Shown: positions 60,401 to 64,000 of the stretch, piece after piece
How the letters are laid out: the number at the start of each line of letters is the position of its first letter
Position numbering within the stretch: the first letter of the stretch is position 1
NCBI GenBank assembly: GCA_034336665.1
Contig: JAPFBE010000002.1
Coordinates: 9,842,146 to 9,906,145 of the forward strand
Reading direction: 5' to 3'
Length of the DNA stretch: 64,000 bases
Source of the DNA: Luscinia megarhynchos
Taxonomy: Eukaryota > Chordata > Aves > Passeriformes > Turdidae
Made by a program: the position numbers and the translations under genes
Notes under the pieces: generated by a model
The model's database searches: none
What the model was told of the DNA's origin: nothing
What the model saw: only the letters and a program-made list of their open reading frames with translations

Positions 60401-63400
60401 TGGTTGCCTTTGCATCACTTATTTGTGTTCTTTTTAGTCACTACAAGACTTCTATATCAACCCACAGGTATTTTCCCCATGGCTTCACCCTGCTGATTCT
60501 ATACCTCATCCTGCAAGAAGGAGAGAGTGAGCACGTGGCAGTGGGGGCTTCACTGCTGCCTAGGATCAACCCACCACACTCCTTCTCTCCCAGCTCACTC
60601 TCTGGCAGCAGCAGCTACTTGTGGAACACAACTGATCCTCTAATTAGTGAGCTTTTTGCCCCAGGGAGGAGTGAAGTGCATGAGAGAGGGAGATGGTGCA
60701 GAGCTCTTTCTGCATGATGTCAAGAAAGGTCCAACAAAAACCAGCTTAATCAAACAGCCATTTTAGTAAGAGGGAATAAAAAGAGGAATCTGTCCCTTCT
60801 CATGGTGAGGACCATGCATTGGACCAGCAATGAATGGAGCCTGCATGGTACTTTCCCATGGCACGCTGTGCAGATCCCATCTGCGGAGAAGTTCCTCTAT
60901 TACATATTTTCTTAAGAAAAAGCAGCTCCACTCCTGAGGGATGTCAAGGTGGGAACTTCTGGCTGCAGTGTTGGACATAGGCAAGGATATGCAGGATTGG
61001 GTGCTGCCTATGGATTCCTCTGATGTAGCCAACTGCTGAGGTGACCTTGAGCCCGTGGGACACACCAAAGGCATCCCAAGAGCAGGTGGGGAAGAAATAA
61101 TTGCAGCCAACTGGACCTGCTTGACAGAAGAGCAGGCTGTGGGTTAAGCAGTCCTGGTGCAACTTCTTACCTGCGTCCAGGTAAGAAAATGAACCAGGAC
61201 TGCTGTTTGTTTAGTTCCCCACTCTGAACTTTGCTCATTGTTTACAAAGCTGTAATGGTTTGAAGAGGGGTTCATGTATCTTTGCCAGCTGTCAGGCTGA
61301 TTCCTGCTCGGACATGTTTGCTTTAGGGCTTTTTCTCCATTTGTCTGTGGAGATAGTAGCAGTCCAAGTACAGAGAGGAGTCTGATCACCAGCCTCCATG
61401 GTCTTGGTTCCTGCTCCCCAGGGCAAAGCACATGACTACTGCCCAGGGATGGGTTTCTAGGCTTGGACATGTTTGTCAGAGCTCCTCCTTGGAAGTGCAG
61501 AGGGTATTCTTGTGCATGCAGGTGAGTGTTCCACTCATTCACTGTTCTGTTTGCAAAGACCAGGGCAGAAGGATAAAGGAAGAGTGGTGAAGATGTGCAA
61601 TAAAACTCCTGGGTCTCCTACTAATGCTGGCTTGATTCTGTCCATCAGCTGCCAAAATGGGCTCACCAGTGCTAGGAGGGGCCAGGAGGTAGCTTCTGCC
61701 ACCAGTTGCAGCAGGGTCGCTTTAAAAAAAATAAAAAACGGAGAGAAGAGGACAACTGATTTAGTGATAATACATTATGGTAGGAAAGGCCAATTTCAAG
61801 ACACTTAAGCCCCATTCACTTGTTTTATGAACAGTTCAGTGAATATTTCTTTTTAATTTTCCCATGGCTGTAGTTGTAGAATGAGATATATGATGTGATA
61901 ATTGAAAGGAGTTTGGCTACCACAGGGATTCACTTTATCCTTTTATCGTGCAGCGTGTTCAAGAAGTAACTTAGAGCTTATCTGCACTTTAGCAGGGTCT
62001 TGAAGGGACTTCATATGCTTGCTTCTGTGCAACAGCATTTCTCTAATGTAGAATATGAAATAATTTTAATACTCATCTTTCAAAATCAATTGACAGAACA
62101 ACAGACTGGTTGGGAGACTTGCAGCAATCTGCTATTTTTGCTACTGCAGTAACTACAAGTGAAGTTCCAACAGTTGTCCTCCTACTGTGACAAACTGCAG
62201 AGGTGGCTAAGGCTTGTCATGGAACTCGTCCATTGGGTGGTTCATTCCTGTGTCCTGTTGGTCCCAGTGTCATCCTGATAGGAATATGGCCATATGGAGC
62301 CAATTGCAGAAATGGGGCTCTGCTTACTTTTTTTAAAGTCAGTGGACCTACTTGCAAAAGCTAAACCTTAAACAGTATTTTTTACTACCTCTGCCAACAT
62401 TAATGTTAAAAGCCCTTTGAAAACATCCTGTGTCTGTTCACCATTTTCAGTTTGCTTAAACCACATCTAAAGATACTACAGGAACATTTCTTATCAGATT
62501 TCTTAATCTAAAAGAAATCAAAGTTCTCTTTATATTTGGAGGTTTAGGGACTATGTTGTCACCAAAATGTTAACTGCTGGAAGCCAGTTCATAACTAGGT
62601 GGCTAGAGCTGCTCACATAATCAATTTCAATTCTCCTACAGCAGATGTCCTAAAAAGATTAATTTAGTCTTCAAAGATCTGGTGTGAAACTTTGTCTGCT
62701 TATGTTTTCTGAATGGGTAATGCAGTTCTAGCAAATAGAGCGGTTTTTTTTTCTCCTAATGGGGGAATTTTGCCAGTCTGTGTGAAAACATAAATGCACC
62801 TGTTCTTTTTCTCATCACATGAAACAGGATTGCTTTCTGGCAGTGAAGCAGTACTATTTCCAGGGTGAGCTCTACTTTTACACCAAGAGAGAGGTCCTTC
62901 TGAGCTCCCTCTCAGTTACTACCTCCCAGAGAAAAAAATCTGCTTTGATATGAAGCCTCACAAGGCTCATTCTTGTGTGACTGCACTCAGACCTGCAGGT
63001 TGCAGAACTTTTCCTTGATGATGCAAGACTCTCTCCAATCACCTGTTATCACCTCATGTTTAGATAAATTTCTTCCAGCACACTCTCCTACTGGAATCTT
63101 GCTGGGTCTGCTGTAGTTGGATGTTCTTGTGCCAGGCAGGATGCTATGCCAGAGGCAGCAAGCACCTCAGGATGGTACCACCAAAACACCCTGAGCCTGG
63201 AGTTTTAGAATATCCTGAGACCTGAAGGGTCCCTCCCTGATGCTGGCAGCTGCTCAGCCCCAGGAGTTCAGCCAACCTGTCATTCCTCCTCCTACTCAGT
63301 GTCTGGTGTCACTGGCCAGTTTAGCTTACACCCATGGATTAACTTCTGAACAACTAGGATGTTTTTCAGTGGCCAGAACTGAATTGTGTTCACACAGCAA

Positions 63401-64000
63401 CATGCTATAATTCACAGTTTTTACCCTTCCCGTTTCAAGTAAGGGAGAAAAACCTAAGTTTAGGCAGTTGTCTGTTTCCAGCTGAGTATTTTAGAATCTT
63501 AATATTGTATACAATTAGTTATTGCATAGACTTAAGAGCATCCTGGAATAACTCTTGAAGCTAACCTGGAGATCTGGTGCCAGCTTGGGCAGTTTCTTCT
63601 ACTTAGGTAATCACTATTTCAAAATACTTATTTTCTCCCAAGATAATTTCTTCATGATTTCTCAAAATACTTGTAAAATTTACATGAAAAAAAAATGGCT
63701 TTCTAATCTGGGCTACTCCTGTTTTCAGCTAGAGGTTTGTTTAGACCATTGTGCTTATAGAAAAATAATGTGCTAAGGGCTCCAAGGAAAGCGTATAAAA
63801 AAGTTGGCACAAGTGATATATGAAATATGAGCCATAAAATAATAAAACGTTTAGAATAAGGGGATTGTTATAGTCTCTCTGAGTGAGTCAGATGTGATGA
63901 AATCAGGAACTTCAGGATCCTCATCCAAAAATCAGAATTCAAAACACCTACTACGTATTTTTAACTTCAGCAATCAAACTATCAAGTCTGTCTAATGAAA
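54430..64000. other. Long intergenic stretch, no gene recognised
   Basis: I found no conserved coding exon, CpG island or RNA gene in about 9.5 kb. The longest frames (about 115 codons) have no domain character and lie in overlapping frames. From vertebrate gene order, SLC66A2 would be expected to the right; none of its membrane-segment exons could be recognised here. CR1 content is noticeably low compared with the left half of the window. Confidence 0.5.

Noticed and set aside
54430..64000. Search for the first exons of SLC66A2, expected next to HSBP1L1
   Set aside because: No exon resembling its membrane segments was recognised. It may begin beyond the window or have only non-coding exons here.

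Overview
The window is nuclear DNA of a vertebrate, almost certainly a bird. It has intron-split genes with CpG-island promoters and many chicken-repeat-1 (CR1) LINE fragments. The gene order HSBP1L1-TXNL4A-(reductase array)-RBFA matches the bird equivalent of the distal human 18q block that holds SLC66A2, HSBP1L1, TXNL4A, RBFA and ADNP2. A songbird is plausible, but I cannot prove the species. About 4.6 kb of 64 kb codes for protein; most open frames elsewhere are chance or repeat-derived.

Layout, left to right. 1-9.0 kb is intergenic: CR1 fragments, a CATA repeat and a 277-bp AGAAT pentamer array. 9.0-16.8 kb is RBFA (minus strand, 7 coding exons, 329 aa), a mitochondrial ribosome-binding factor; one of its introns uses a GC donor. 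17.3-37.5 kb holds three complete tandem paralogues of a D-2-hydroxyacid dehydrogenase, the glyoxylate/hydroxypyruvate reductase-like (GRHPR-like) family. All are on the minus strand, each has five coding exons with the same intron phases, and the products are 327, 329 and 328 aa. I call them A (17.3-20.9 kb), B (26.3-31.7 kb) and C (33.4-37.5 kb). 40.3-41.9 kb is a GC-rich zone between divergent genes that contains an 81/82-bp minisatellite. 41.8-50.0 kb is TXNL4A (plus strand, 3 exons, 142 aa), a U5 snRNP component. 52.2-54.2 kb is HSBP1L1 (minus strand, 3 coding exons, 74 aa). It converges on TXNL4A and carries a clear U12-type AT-AC intron. 54.4-64 kb shows no recognisable gene.

The genes do not form one pathway. 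RBFA (mitochondrial ribosome maturation), TXNL4A (spliceosome) and HSBP1L1 (heat-shock factor binding) are ancient single-copy neighbours. The reductase array sits between TXNL4A and RBFA. All three copies keep the nucleotide-binding glycine motif and the catalytic Arg/Glu/His triad, so all look coding-competent, except that copy B has a very poor splice donor just before the exon that carries the catalytic His.

The most notable observations are the AT-AC intron of HSBP1L1, the GC-AG intron of RBFA, the triplicated reductases with the decaying splice site in copy B, and the minisatellite in the TXNL4A/copy-C intergenic promoter region. I found no evidence of a wholly new gene system.
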